Part shown: positions 47,590 through 58,182 of the stretch, piece after piece | Layout of the letters: each line of letters begins with the position of its first letter | Numbering within the stretch: position 1 is the stretch's first letter | NCBI GenBank assembly: GCA_963769115.1 | Contig: CAVYKN010000015.1 | Coordinates: forward strand, 124,001-188,000 | Direction of reading: 5' to 3' | Source: DASTFY01 sp963769115 | Lineage (GTDB): Bacteria > Actinomycetota > Acidimicrobiia > Acidimicrobiales > Ilumatobacteraceae | DNA length: 64,000 bases | The notes under the pieces: model-generated | The model's database searches: none | What the model was told of the DNA's origin: nothing | What the model saw: the letters and a program-made list of their open reading frames with translations, nothing else | Position numbers and translations under genes: made by a program

Positions 47590-48582
47590 TCAGCCGGGAT
47601 CGGCTTCGTGGCCGGCGGGGGTGCGAAGCCCCTTGTACGCGTCGGCGGCGCTGGTGGCGCCGGTCACCACCTTGTACATCTGGTCGCACACGGGCATGGC
47701 GACGTCCAGGCGCTCGGCCAGCTCGTGGACGGTCACCGCCGACTTCACGCCCTCGGCCACCATCGACATCTCGCCCAGGATCTCGTCCAACGGGCGCCCC
47801 GCGCCGAGTTGCTCGCCGACGTGGCGGTTGCGGCTGTGCGGGCTGATGCACGTGGCGATGAGGTCCCCCATGCCGGCCAGCCCGGCGAACGTGGCCGGCT
47901 CGCCGCCCATGGCGACGCCGAGGCGGGTGAGCTCGGCCAGCCCGCGCGTCATCACCGCGGCACGCGTGTTGTCCCCCACCGACAGACCCTGAGCCATGCC
48001 GCAGGCCAGGGCGACGACGTTCTTCAGTGCCCCGCCGAGCTCGCAGCCGATGACGTCGTGGTTCGTGTAGATCCGCAGCAGCCCGCGGCGGAGGATGCGC
48101 TGGAGCGCTCCGGCGACGGCGAGGTCCTCGGTGGCGATGACGCTGGCCGCCGCCTGCCCGCCCATGATCTCGCGGGCGATGTTGGGGCCGGTGAGGGCGG
48201 CAGCCGGATGACCGGGCAGCACGTCCTTGATGACCTCGGTCATGCGCAGCAACGAGTCCCGCTCCAGGCCCTTGGTCAGACTGACGACCGGGATCCAGGG
48301 GTGGATGGTGGTCTTGGCCGCCAGCAGCGTCTCCCGGAACCCGTGCGACGGCACGCCCACGATCAGCAGCTCGGCCTGCGCGACGGCCTTCTCGATGTCG
48401 TCGGTCGCGGTGAGCTTCGGGGGCAGCGCGCAGCCCGCGAGGTAGGTCGAGTTCGTGTGCTGCTCGTTGATCTCGTCAGCGACCTCGGGCTTGCGGCCCC
48501 ACAGGACGGTCGGATGCCTGCCCACGACCAACGAGGCCACGGTCGTGCCCCATGATCCGGCCCCCAACACCACGATGCGCAT
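47590..48582 (-). CDS. gpsA: Glycerol-3-phosphate dehydrogenase [NAD(P)+]
   Basis: 330 residues. It has the nucleotide motif VVLGAGSWGTTVASLV, GVPSHGFRETL, the SLTKGLE loop, GPNIAREI, the catalytic lysine region CELGGALKNVVALACGMAQGL and GMGDLIATC. It makes sn-glycerol-3-phosphate from dihydroxyacetone phosphate for phospholipid synthesis in the cytoplasm. It is a lone housekeeping gene here, about 250 bases from the cysteine dioxygenase-like gene. Confidence 0.95.
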   Translation of the reverse strand: MRIVVLGAGSWGTTVASLVVGRHPTVLWGRKPEVADEINEQHTNSTYLAGCALPPKLTATDDIEKAVAQAELLIVGVPSHGFRETLLAAKTTIHPWIPVVSLTKGLERDSLLRMTEVIKDVLPGHPAAALTGPNIAREIMGGQAAASVIATEDLAVAGALQRILRRGLLRIYTNHDVIGCELGGALKNVVALACGMAQGLSVGDNTRAAVMTRGLAELTRLGVAMGGEPATFAGLAGMGDLIATCISPHSRNRHVGEQLGAGRPLDEILGEMSMVAEGVKSAVTVHELAERLDVAMPVCDQMYKVVTGATSAADAYKGLRTPAGHEADPG

Positions 48583-48641
48583 GGCCGGATGATGTCACCC
48601 GCGAGGAGGCGACGCGGCGAGCCGCTGCGTGACGGGTCGTG

Positions 48642-49882
48642 TCAGACGTGCCGGTTCAGCGTGTCGTCGAGCCAGTCGAGGACACGCTGCACGACCAGCC
48701 AGCGGTTGAGCATCTCGCAGTGGCCGCCCGCGCCCTCCGCGGCTTTGAAGGCCATGAGCGTGCTCGGCACCTTCAGTTGCGACATGAACCGCTCCGCGCC
48801 CATGGCCAGGACGTCGCCTTCCCCTGTGGTGCCCAGCACCGGACAGCGGATGTCGGCGGCGCGGCCGTCCATCGTGAAGCCGGCGATCGCCGCCAGATAG
48901 CCGGGCAGGTCCGTCACCCCACTCACCCAGTACCCGCGTTGGATGACCTTCCACCTCAGGCCGCGGTCCGCCTCGATGGTGTTCGTGATCGTCGCCGAGT
49001 CCTCCTCGGAGATCTCGGGGAGGGCGGCGACGGCCTCGCCGGACAGACCGAAGAACTGCGCCAGGAAGCGCATGCCGTCGAGCATGCCCCACAGCGGTGG
49101 ATCGGCCACGCACGCAGCAAGGCGATGCTCGGCGGACGCGGCACGAGGCGCCAGGTAGCCACCGAGGCTCCAGCCGTGGAGCACGATCCGGTCGGTGTCG
49201 ACGTCGGGACGATCCACCACGGCGTCGACGACGGCCGTGACCACCCGCTCCCAGTCGGGGATCATGGGGACGCCGTCGTGGACGAGCAGCGCGCCCTGGC
49301 CCGGGCCGTCGAAGAGCAGGCAGTGGTACCCCCGCTCGGTCGCCGCCCGACCTGTGGCCAGGTACATGTCGGTCATCGTGGCGTCATAGCCGTTCGTGGT
49401 GATGAGGAGCGGCCGTCGCTCGCCCGGGGCAGCCGAGACGAAGTACGCCGGCAGCGTGCGGCCGTCGAACGGGATCGACAGCGGCTCAGCCGGCCGTTCA
49501 CCGAGCGCCATGGCCTTGTCGAAGGCGCCCACTGGCGGTCGAAGGCCGACCGCAGGCGGGGATCGACGGGCGAGCCGTAGAGCGGGTGGTAGGCCACGCC
49601 CGCGTAGCCGGCGGCCCGGAGCCAGTGGCCACGGGCGGTGGCATGGTGCCCGGCGGCGGACGCCTTCTCCGCCGCGTCCTCGTGACGGGTGACCGCAGCC
49701 ATCCAGGCGTCGTAGAAGGCGCCGTCGTCCGGCGGTGTGGGCGCAGAAGCACTGGTGGCGGATAGACCGGCCATGGACCCGGCGATGGCGACTATCTCGC
49801 CGAGATCGGCGCCGCTCGAACCCACGTAGCCGAGCGCCCAACTGGCGAACTCGTCCTGGAGCGGATCGGTGAAGAGCTGCAC
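48642..49882 (-). CDS. Alpha/beta hydrolase, FrsA/acyl-peptidase-like (net two inserted bases)
   Basis: About 412 residues. The N-terminal third is helical (EFASWALGYVGSSGADLGEI; HWLRAAGYAGVAYHPLYG). The hydrolase domain shows LLFDGPGQGA, the nucleophile in HGWSLGGYLAPRAA, an acid in LGTTGEGDVLA and the histidine in GAGGHCEML. The two halves are in different frames, joined near 49530-49540 by removing two bases (for example one C and one G). GTG 49882 is 6 bases after a TAGCGT -10. It resembles 2,6-dihydropseudooxynicotine-hydrolase-type C-C hydrolases and FrsA; the substrate is unknown. Confidence 0.8.
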
Positions 49883-49888
49883 GACCGG

Positions 49889-49894
49889 ACGCTA
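49889..49894 (-). promoter_or_regulatory. -10 element TAGCGT for a leaderless transcript
   Basis: TAGCGT on the minus strand, 6 bases before the GTG at 49882, with no ribosome site. Confidence 0.5.
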
Positions 49895-49970
49895 GCGATG
49901 AGTTGCGCTGGCCGTCGTCGTCGGTACGTACATTCGGGATGTTCATCCGCCACAGAGGAGGAGCGAAGGC

Positions 49971-51137
49971 ATGGAGAGCTCAGGGAGCACGACGGCGACC
50001 TTGGACGCGAGCGAAGGGGCCGGCGCAGCCACCGCAGGACCTGACGTCGACACCATGCTGCTCGTCGGCACGACCAAGGGGCTGTTCTCGCTGCGGGCCC
50101 ACGACGGCCGGGATCGCTTCGAGCTCGATGGGCCGGCGTTCCCGGGCGAGGAGGTCTACGCCACCTGCATCGACACCCGCAGTTCGCCGGCGCGCCTCTT
50201 CGTCGGTTCCGTCAGCATGCATTGGGGACCGGTGCTGCGCCGGTCGGACGACCTGGGTGGGTCATGGACCGAGGACGAGACGGCGGCGCTGATCTTCCCG
50301 CCCGGCAGCGATGCGGCCCTGGCGAAGATCTGGCAGCTCACCCCGGGCCCAGCCGACGAACCGGACGTCGTCTACGCGGGCGTCGAGCCGGCGGCACTCT
50401 TCCGCAGCGAGGATGGTGGCCGCCACTTCTCCCTCGTCGAAGGGCTCTGGAACCATCCCCACCGGCCGGAGTGGGTGCCCGGCGGCGGCGGGCTCTGCCT
50501 CCACACGGTGCTGCTGCACCCCGACGATCCCGAGCGGCTGCTCGTCGCCATCTCGGCGGCCGGCGTCTATCTGACCGACGACGGAGGCAAGACGTGGCGG
50601 GCCGGCAACCGCGGGATCGTGGCCGGGTTCTTCCCCGACAACCCCGAGCCGGAGTTCGGCCAGTGCGTCCACAAGGTGGCCCGGGACGCGGGCGACCCCG
50701 AGCGGCTCTACCTGCAGCACCACGGAGGGATCTACCGCAGCGACGACGGCGGTGACTCCTGGCAGGCGATGACGGGCATCGCAGGGATGGACTTCGGCTT
50801 CCCCGTGGTCGCCCATCCGACACGGCCCGGCACCGCGTACCTCCTGCCGCTCGAGAGCGACGGCTTCCGCTGCACCCCGGACGGCCGGTGCACGGTGTGG
50901 CGCACGTCGGACGGCGGAGCGAGCTGGGAACCGCTGACGGCCGGGCTCCCGCAACACGACGCGCACCTCACGGTGCTGCGGGACGCCTTCACCACGGACG
51001 GGCAGGAGCCGGCCGGCCTGTACTTCGGCACCAGGAGCGGCGAGGTGTGGGGGTCGGTGGACGACGGCGACAGCTGGCGCCTCCTGGCCGACCACCTGCC
51101 GCCCGTGCTCTCGGTCCGGGCGGCTCCGCTCCGGTGA
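49971..51137 (+). CDS. BNR/sialidase-like beta-propeller protein
   Basis: 388 residues from ATG 49971, preceded by GAGGAGG. At least five blades carry the Asp-box or BNR pattern (SxDxGxTW): RSDDLGGSWTED, RSEDGGRHFSL, LTDDGGKTWRAG, RSDDGGDSWQAM, RTSDGGASWEPL and GSVDDGDSWRLL. There is no signal peptide, so it is probably cytoplasmic and unlikely to be a secreted sialidase. Its stop overlaps the start of a MoaD/ThiS-like gene (GTGA). That coupling suggests a link to sulfur-carrier chemistry, but the role is unknown. Confidence 0.82.
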   Translation: MESSGSTTATLDASEGAGAATAGPDVDTMLLVGTTKGLFSLRAHDGRDRFELDGPAFPGEEVYATCIDTRSSPARLFVGSVSMHWGPVLRRSDDLGGSWTEDETAALIFPPGSDAALAKIWQLTPGPADEPDVVYAGVEPAALFRSEDGGRHFSLVEGLWNHPHRPEWVPGGGGLCLHTVLLHPDDPERLLVAISAAGVYLTDDGGKTWRAGNRGIVAGFFPDNPEPEFGQCVHKVARDAGDPERLYLQHHGGIYRSDDGGDSWQAMTGIAGMDFGFPVVAHPTRPGTAYLLPLESDGFRCTPDGRCTVWRTSDGGASWEPLTAGLPQHDAHLTVLRDAFTTDGQEPAGLYFGTRSGEVWGSVDDGDSWRLLADHLPPVLSVRAAPLR

Positions 51138-51454
51138 CGGCGCCGACCGGGAACGTGCGGGTTCCGGTCCGCGTCCCGAACACGTTGCGCGAGCTCGTCG
51201 GCGGCGAACGCACGGTGACCGTCGACGTTCAGCTCCCGGACGCCACGGAAACAGTGTCCGTGGCAAGCGTCCTCGACGCGCTGGCGGTCGAGCACGCAGC
51301 CCTCGAGCGCCGGGTTCGGGATGAGCTCGGGCGGACCCGGATCCACGTCAACCTCTTCGTCGGCCCGGACAACATCCGGGACCTGGACGGCCTGGCCACA
51401 GCCGTCGCGCCGGGCCAGGAGCTGTCGATCATCCCCGCCATCTCGGGCGGCTGA
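51134..51454 (+). CDS. MoaD/ThiS-like sulfur-carrier protein
   Basis: 106 residues from GTG 51134. It has the beta-grasp fold (VRVPVRVPNTLRELVGGERTV; VASVLDALAVEHAALERRV; VNLFVGPDNIRDLDGL) and ends in the diagnostic SGG, where the C-terminal glycine is thiocarboxylated. Such carriers donate sulfur for molybdopterin, thiamine or, with CysM-like enzymes, cysteine. A cysteine-synthase-like gene lies convergently 620 bases away. It is coupled to the beta-propeller gene. Confidence 0.87.
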   Translation: MTAPTGNVRVPVRVPNTLRELVGGERTVTVDVQLPDATETVSVASVLDALAVEHAALERRVRDELGRTRIHVNLFVGPDNIRDLDGLATAVAPGQELSIIPAISGG

Positions 51455-51621
51455 CCCGCGCCAGGACGGGCCGGGCCGGACCTGTAGATCACATCCGCAG
51501 CACCTCCGTGGGTAGTGATGGTGAGCGCGTCGAGCGTGGGGCCGACGGTCATACCCGACGGTTAGATCAGCGGTACCATGGTCACGTCCGGGTGGGCCGG
51601 ACATACAGCCGAGCGGGTCAA

Positions 51622-51789
51622 CTACCTCGCGGCGTCGAGCCACGCCCGGACCCGAGCCGTCGAGGCCACCGCCGCTGTCAGGGTCGCGCGATCACGACAG
51701 CCCGGATCGACGCCGGCGACCGCCGCCACCAGGTGGTGGATGCCGGACACCAGGTCCGCCGTCTCGTCGATGCTGCGAGCCGCCGCCAT
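51622..51789 (-). pseudogene. DUF222/13E12-type N-terminal remnant
   Basis: 55 codons (MAAARSIDETADLVSGIHHL, LTAAVASTARVRAWLDAAR, stop). The pattern of a short helix followed by ASxARVRxWLDA resembles the N-terminus of actinobacterial DUF222 proteins that carry a C-terminal HNH nuclease. Nothing downstream continues the family, so it would be a truncated leftover. It could be a genuine small protein, but no ribosome site is obvious. Confidence 0.4.
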
Positions 51790-51879
51790 ACGAACGAACG
51801 TACGCCCGGGGTGTTACAGCGCGGGTTCCGCCCGCCCGCCGGAGGCTGACGAGCGGGTACGGCTCGAGTGCGGGTCGGG

Positions 51880-52029
51880 TCAGCGTCGTTCGCTCACCGC
51901 GGCGGTGCTCTGCCGGCGGAAGCGGGCGACGTACACGCGGCTGGGGCGGCCGAGGTAGTAGCTGGGCATGACGGGGCTGGCCTGGAGGCCGGCCTGGTGG
52001 GTGCTGATGGGGCCGTGGTAGCGATGCAT
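51880..52029 (-). CDS. Possible small protein, 49 residues
   Basis: ATG 52029 to TGA 51880. The sequence (MHRYHGPISTHQAGLQASPV; SYYLGRPSRVYVARFRRQ) is not low-complexity and has a balanced composition, which is why it is listed. There is no recognised domain and no clear ribosome site. It lies just downstream of the cysteine-synthase-like gene on the same strand. Confidence 0.3.
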   Translation of the reverse strand: MHRYHGPISTHQAGLQASPVMPSYYLGRPSRVYVARFRRQSTAAVSERR

Positions 52030-52074
52030 GTCAACCACTACGGCCGGGGCCTGACGCCAGTTCTGTGCGTCCGG

Positions 52075-53007
52075 TCACACCTGGTCGTCGTGGAACAGCG
52101 ACCCGGCGAGGTACTTGAGCCCGGAGTCGACCTGGGCCGTGAGGACCCGATGCCCCGACCCGAGCCGGCGAGCCGTGGCCAGCGCGGCGACGAGGTTCGC
52201 ACCGGTGGAAGGTCCGGAGAAGAGCCCCTCACGGCGAGTCGCCAGGCGAGCCATGGCGAAGGCGTCGGCCGTGGGCACCGCGATCACGTCGTCGATCTCG
52301 TCGGTCGACAGCAGCTCCGGCCGGAACCCGACGCCGCCGCCCTCGATGCGGTGCGTGCCCGGGGGTCCGCCCGACAGCACGGCCGACTCGCCGGGTTCGA
52401 CGGCGATCCTGGCCATGGCCGGATAGTGCTCACGCAAGGCGCGGCCGACGCCGAGGAAGCATCCGGCCGTCCCGACGTACAGGCACATGGCGTCGATCGT
52501 GCCCGGCAGCTGCTCGACCGCCTCCTCGCCCAGACGCCGGTAGCCCTCCACCATGTCCGTGTTCCTGAACTGATCGGTCTGGTACGCGTCGAGCGAGGCC
52601 GCGAGCTCCGCGGCGCGGGCCCGCATCCTGGGGATGAGCTCGGGCGTGATGCCCTCGGGACTCGGAAGCACCTCGAGCCGGGCGCCGAAGGCCTCCATCG
52701 TGCGCAGCTTCTCGTCGGCGAAGGCGTCCGAGGTCACGATCTGCAGGGGGTAGCCCTTCACCGCGCACACGAACGCCAGCGAGCTCCCTGTGCTGCCGCC
52801 CGTGTACTCGACCACCCACTGCCCGGGGCTCAGGCGCCCGTCGCGCTCCGCGCCCTCGATCATCGCCAGCGCCATGCGGTCCTTGTAGGACCCGGTCGGG
52901 TTGGCCGCTTCGAGCTTCACCCAGACCTCGGCCATCCCCGGCTCGACGAGCTGCTCGAGCCGCACGGCCGGCGTGTTCCCGATCCCGGCCAACATCCCTT
53001 CGGTCAT
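52075..53007 (-). CDS. Cysteine-synthase-like PLP enzyme
   Basis: 310 residues of fold-type II PLP enzymes: IGNTPAVRLEQL at the N-terminus, PLP lysine in NPTGSYKDRMAL, phosphate loop YTGGSTGSSLAFVCAVKG and a C-terminal TGANLVAALATARRLG. It catalyses beta-replacement on O-acetyl- or O-phosphoserine or a related substrate. The NPTGSYKDR motif differs from CysK (NPSSSVKDR) and is closer to CysM and threonine-synthase-like members. Its ATG overlaps the stop of an MFS exporter (ATGA), suggesting co-regulated synthesis and export. Confidence 0.87.
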   Translation of the reverse strand: MTEGMLAGIGNTPAVRLEQLVEPGMAEVWVKLEAANPTGSYKDRMALAMIEGAERDGRLSPGQWVVEYTGGSTGSSLAFVCAVKGYPLQIVTSDAFADEKLRTMEAFGARLEVLPSPEGITPELIPRMRARAAELAASLDAYQTDQFRNTDMVEGYRRLGEEAVEQLPGTIDAMCLYVGTAGCFLGVGRALREHYPAMARIAVEPGESAVLSGGPPGTHRIEGGGVGFRPELLSTDEIDDVIAVPTADAFAMARLATRREGLFSGPSTGANLVAALATARRLGSGHRVLTAQVDSGLKYLAGSLFHDDQV

Positions 53008-54577
53008 GCCACCTGCTTAGTCGTTGCTCGATCGCCGTCGAAGATGGGGCACTCCGTGGGGTCCGGCTGCAACGGCGGCCCGTCGACCGGGCAGTAACGG
53101 CGCCGCGCCGATCGGGCCGGGCTGACCCCACGCCGGAGACCCACGAAGCTGATGGGCGCGGCTAGCGGCGGCGATCGCGGCCGTGATGAGGAGGGAGGTG
53201 CGGACGGCGTCGGTGACCTCGTCGGGACCGACGGCCGACGTCAGCCCGGAGACGACCGGGATCAGCGCCAGGGACGCCAGGCTGGCGGTCCGGGCGATGG
53301 CGTTGTTCACCCCCGACGCCACGCTCACGTGGTCGGGGCTGACCGAGCCCATCACGGTGGCCGAGAGCGGAGCCACGAACGTCACGAGGCCGATGCCGAC
53401 CAGCACCGCTCCCGGCAACACATCGGGGAGCCAGGATGCGTCGGGACCGATGCGGGACAGCAACAGCAGACCGGCCGCCAGCACGAGTGGCCCCGCGGTG
53501 AGCTGGAACCGGGGGCCGATCCGCTGCGCCAGCTCGCCGGACCGGGCCGACAACAACAACATGAGCACCGTCGCCGGCAGGAGCGCCGTGCCCGCCGCCA
53601 ACGCCGACCATCCGGCGCCCACCTGGAGCTCGTAGGCGACGAGGAAGAACGACACGCCGATGGCCGCGTACAGCACCACGGTGGCGAGGTTGGCGACCGT
53701 GAACTCGCGGCTCCGGAACAGGCTCGGTGGGACGAGCGGATCGTGCGCGTGCAGCATGCGGTGGACGAAGGCGGCGATGGCCACGCACGGCCAGGGCACC
53801 GGCGGCGAGCACCGCGGCGTCGGTCCAGCCCCGGACGCCCGCCTCGGTGAACGCCCACGTCGCGGCGGCGAGCCCGGCGACCGCCAGGCCGGCGCCGAGC
53901 ACGTCCAGGCTCCGGGCGGCGTGCGGATCACGGGTCTCCGGCACGGCCACGACGGCACAGGCGATGGCCAGCCCGGCGACCGGCACGTTGATGAGGAACG
54001 CCCACCGCCACCCCGGCCCGTCGACGAGCCAACCTCCCACGAACGGACCGATCGCTCCGGCCACGCCGCCGAGCCCCGACCACGCGCCCACCGCCCGGGC
54101 GCGGTCCTGCTCCCGGAAGCTCGCTTGGAGGATGGCGAGGCTCCCCGGCGTGAGAAGGGCGGCGCCGACGCCCTGCAGCACGCGCGCCGCCACCAGGACG
54201 CCAACCCCCGGCGCCACGCCGCACAGCAGCGATGCCCCCGCGAACCAGACCGTGCCCACCACGAAGACCTTCCGCCGTCCGTAGCGGTCGCCGAGGGCGC
54301 CGCCGAGCAGGATCAGGGAGGCCAACGCCAGCAGGTAGCCGGTGAGCACCCACTGCAGCGAGCTGACATCGACGCCGAAGTCCTCCCCGATGTGGGGCAG
54401 CGCCACGTTGACCACCGTGGCGTCGAGCATGGCCATGCCGCTCGCCGCGACCGTCGCGGTGAGGGCGACCCGCCCACGGAACGATCGAAGGACGAGGCCG
54501 TCCGAGGGCGACGCCGGTGCAGCGGCGAGGCCGCCGCCGGTCGGTCGGTCGACTGGCACCGGTCGATGATGCCGCAC
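53004..54577 (-). CDS. MFS exporter, DHA2/EmrB-like (two inserted bases)
   Basis: About 523 residues with around 14 membrane spans. The motif set is MAMLDATVVNVALPHIGEDF, LGDRYGRRKVFVVG and QGVGAALLTPGSLAILQ, typical of the drug:H+ antiporter-2 family. Breaks lie near 53795 and at CC 53161-53162. After correction the C-terminus continues as APISFVGLRRG, then a cysteine-containing cytoplasmic tail (YCPVDGPP..TECPIFDGD) ending VA, and its stop overlaps the cysteine-synthase-like start. The substrate is unknown; the tail and coupling hint at a thiol or amino-acid substrate. Confidence 0.85.
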
Positions 54578-54592
54578 GTTTCGGCGGTTGGG

Positions 54593-56731
<2,139 letters not shown>

Positions 56732-56808
56732 GTCTCTCTCCGATCGTCGGTTGCCGACTCTTCCCTGGTGCTCGGGATCCAAACCTGACCGATGCGGCCC
56801 GGTGCGGG

Positions 56809-57930
56809 TCAGTCGCCGTCGAGCTCGAGGAAGCCGTCGCGCAGCAGCCGCCGCGCCAGCACCGCTCGCGAGGCCTCGTCCAGGCCGGCCAGATCGGCGA
56901 CCCGCAGCTCGTTCCGCTCGAGGACCACCTCGAGGGCCGGACGCAGCGCCGCCGGCCCACGGAGCCGGCGGCCGGGCCGCTCCAGCACGACCGTGTCACC
57001 GTCTTCCACGAGCCGGAACGGCTCCTCGCTCGCCCGGCGCAGGCTGGTCTCGTCGCTGACGGCGTGGGCATCGAGCACCGCGCGCAGGGTGCCGCTGGGT
57101 TCGGGCCGGGGCCGCCGCCGAGCGCGCTGCACCTCCCGTGCCGCGATGGGGTCGGGCTCTTCCGCTGCCAACCTCTCCGCGCTCTCCTTGAGCACCCGGG
57201 CCAGCTCCGCCGTCAGCTCCTCGGTCCGGCCGGGCCGGGCGAAGCCCAGCGGCAAAGGTCGCCGCAGCTCCTCCTGGTCGTCGATGAGGCGCTGCAGCAC
57301 CTGCCGATAGCTCCTGGCCAGCAGCCCGATGGTGATGTGCAGGCTGTGCTGCTCCTGCGCCGCCGCGCTGTGACCGGTCCCCGCCGGGAGGTACAGGACA
57401 TCACCCGCGTGCAGCGTCAGCTCCCCCAGGCCGTCGACCCGCCAGGCCTTCTCGCCTTCGACCTGCAGCACCAGCACCTCGTGGGTGTCGGCGTGGTGGC
57501 GCAAACCGTTCGCTCCGGGCGGGCTGAGGTAGGCGTTGGCCTGGACTCGATGGCTGGTCGCCTCCTCGAGCTCGCCGGTGAAGCGTTGCAGCGGCGTCCA
57601 CAGTTGCTGGAGCCCCTGCAACACGATCGTCGCACCGTCCGCGGCGAGGCCGACGATGCGGGAGAGATCCGCAGCGTCCTCGACCACGCCCGCGCCGAGG
57701 CGGATCGAGCGGGTCACGTCCGCCGCCGGCAGCGTCGTCCCGTCGCGCACCAGCCTGAACGCCGGCCGGCGAAGCGCGGTGCCGAGCAGTTGCTCGACGG
57801 CGTCGACGGTCAGCAGGTCGGAGAACGGTCCGCGTTGCCGCCAGACCTGGGGTCGCCGGCCCCAGATGTCGTCCCGGAACGTCTCGACATCGGCAACGCA
57901 GCGCGCCAAGGCGTCCAACTCGTCGTGCAC
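56809..57930 (-). CDS. JmjC/cupin-4 domain protein (ribosomal-oxygenase-like)
   Basis: 373 residues from GTG 57930. The N-terminal helix ends in the WGRRPQVWRQ segment typical of bacterial YcfD/ROX-like 2-oxoglutarate oxygenases. The iron triad is HADTH (HxD) plus the later histidine in PAGTGHSA. A winged-helix-like C-terminal region follows. Relatives hydroxylate a ribosomal protein arginine or histidine; others act on small molecules. It is upstream of the catalase in the same direction, 77 bases away. Confidence 0.85.
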   Translation of the reverse strand: MHDELDALARCVADVETFRDDIWGRRPQVWRQRGPFSDLLTVDAVEQLLGTALRRPAFRLVRDGTTLPAADVTRSIRLGAGVVEDAADLSRIVGLAADGATIVLQGLQQLWTPLQRFTGELEEATSHRVQANAYLSPPGANGLRHHADTHEVLVLQVEGEKAWRVDGLGELTLHAGDVLYLPAGTGHSAAAQEQHSLHITIGLLARSYRQVLQRLIDDQEELRRPLPLGFARPGRTEELTAELARVLKESAERLAAEEPDPIAAREVQRARRRPRPEPSGTLRAVLDAHAVSDETSLRRASEEPFRLVEDGDTVVLERPGRRLRGPAALRPALEVVLERNELRVADLAGLDEASRAVLARRLLRDGFLELDGD

Positions 57931-57989
57931 CTAGGGATTGTGGCCGGGGCGGAGGATTGCCAAACGTCCCGGGTGGGCATGGGAGCGCC

Positions 57990-58157
57990 ATGACATTCAT
58001 CAACGACGACGACATGAGCTCCGAGCCCACCGAAGAGCAGGAAGACCGCGACCAGGGCGGCGAAGCCGGACAGGACACCGGTGACGAGCCCACCGAGGCC
58101 GACGAGAACCTCGATTCGGGCGGCGAGGGTCCGCTCGACACCGGCGACGAGGCCTGA
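57990..58157 (+). CDS. Small acidic protein
   Basis: 55 residues from ATG 57990 with GGGAG 5 bases upstream. It is strongly acidic (about 23 Asp/Glu), low-complexity, with repeats of GxxxDTGDE (QDTGDEPTEADE; LDTGDEA). The opposite strand therefore reads as a hydrophobic segment that would look like a membrane span; I take that as a shadow because the surface-protein gene ends at about 58183. It has no known domain. It could be a disordered or calcium-binding-like peptide. Confidence 0.5.
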   Translation: MTFINDDDMSSEPTEEQEDRDQGGEAGQDTGDEPTEADENLDSGGEGPLDTGDEA

Positions 58158-58182
58158 GCCTCGCTGGCGCGCGGCGCGTCGA

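Larger units (their letters stand above)
51455..52074. other. 620-base region with remnants and small reading frames
   Basis: This is the longest stretch without a clear full-size gene. It holds a 55-codon DUF222-like remnant (51622-51789, minus), a 49-codon small frame (51880-52029, minus) and a GGTACC-containing segment near 51575. No terminator hairpin with a T-run and no RNA gene were seen. It may be the scar of a lost HNH/DUF222 gene. Confidence 0.5.

Noticed and set aside
49971..51137. Secreted sialidase
   Set aside because: No signal peptide and no catalytic Arg/Tyr arrangement is visible. Only the Asp-box propeller repeats support the link.
57958..58160. Membrane-spanning extension of the surface protein beyond 58183
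   Set aside because: It is the antisense of an acidic small gene with its own ribosome site. Asp and Glu codons read backwards always give Val and Leu.
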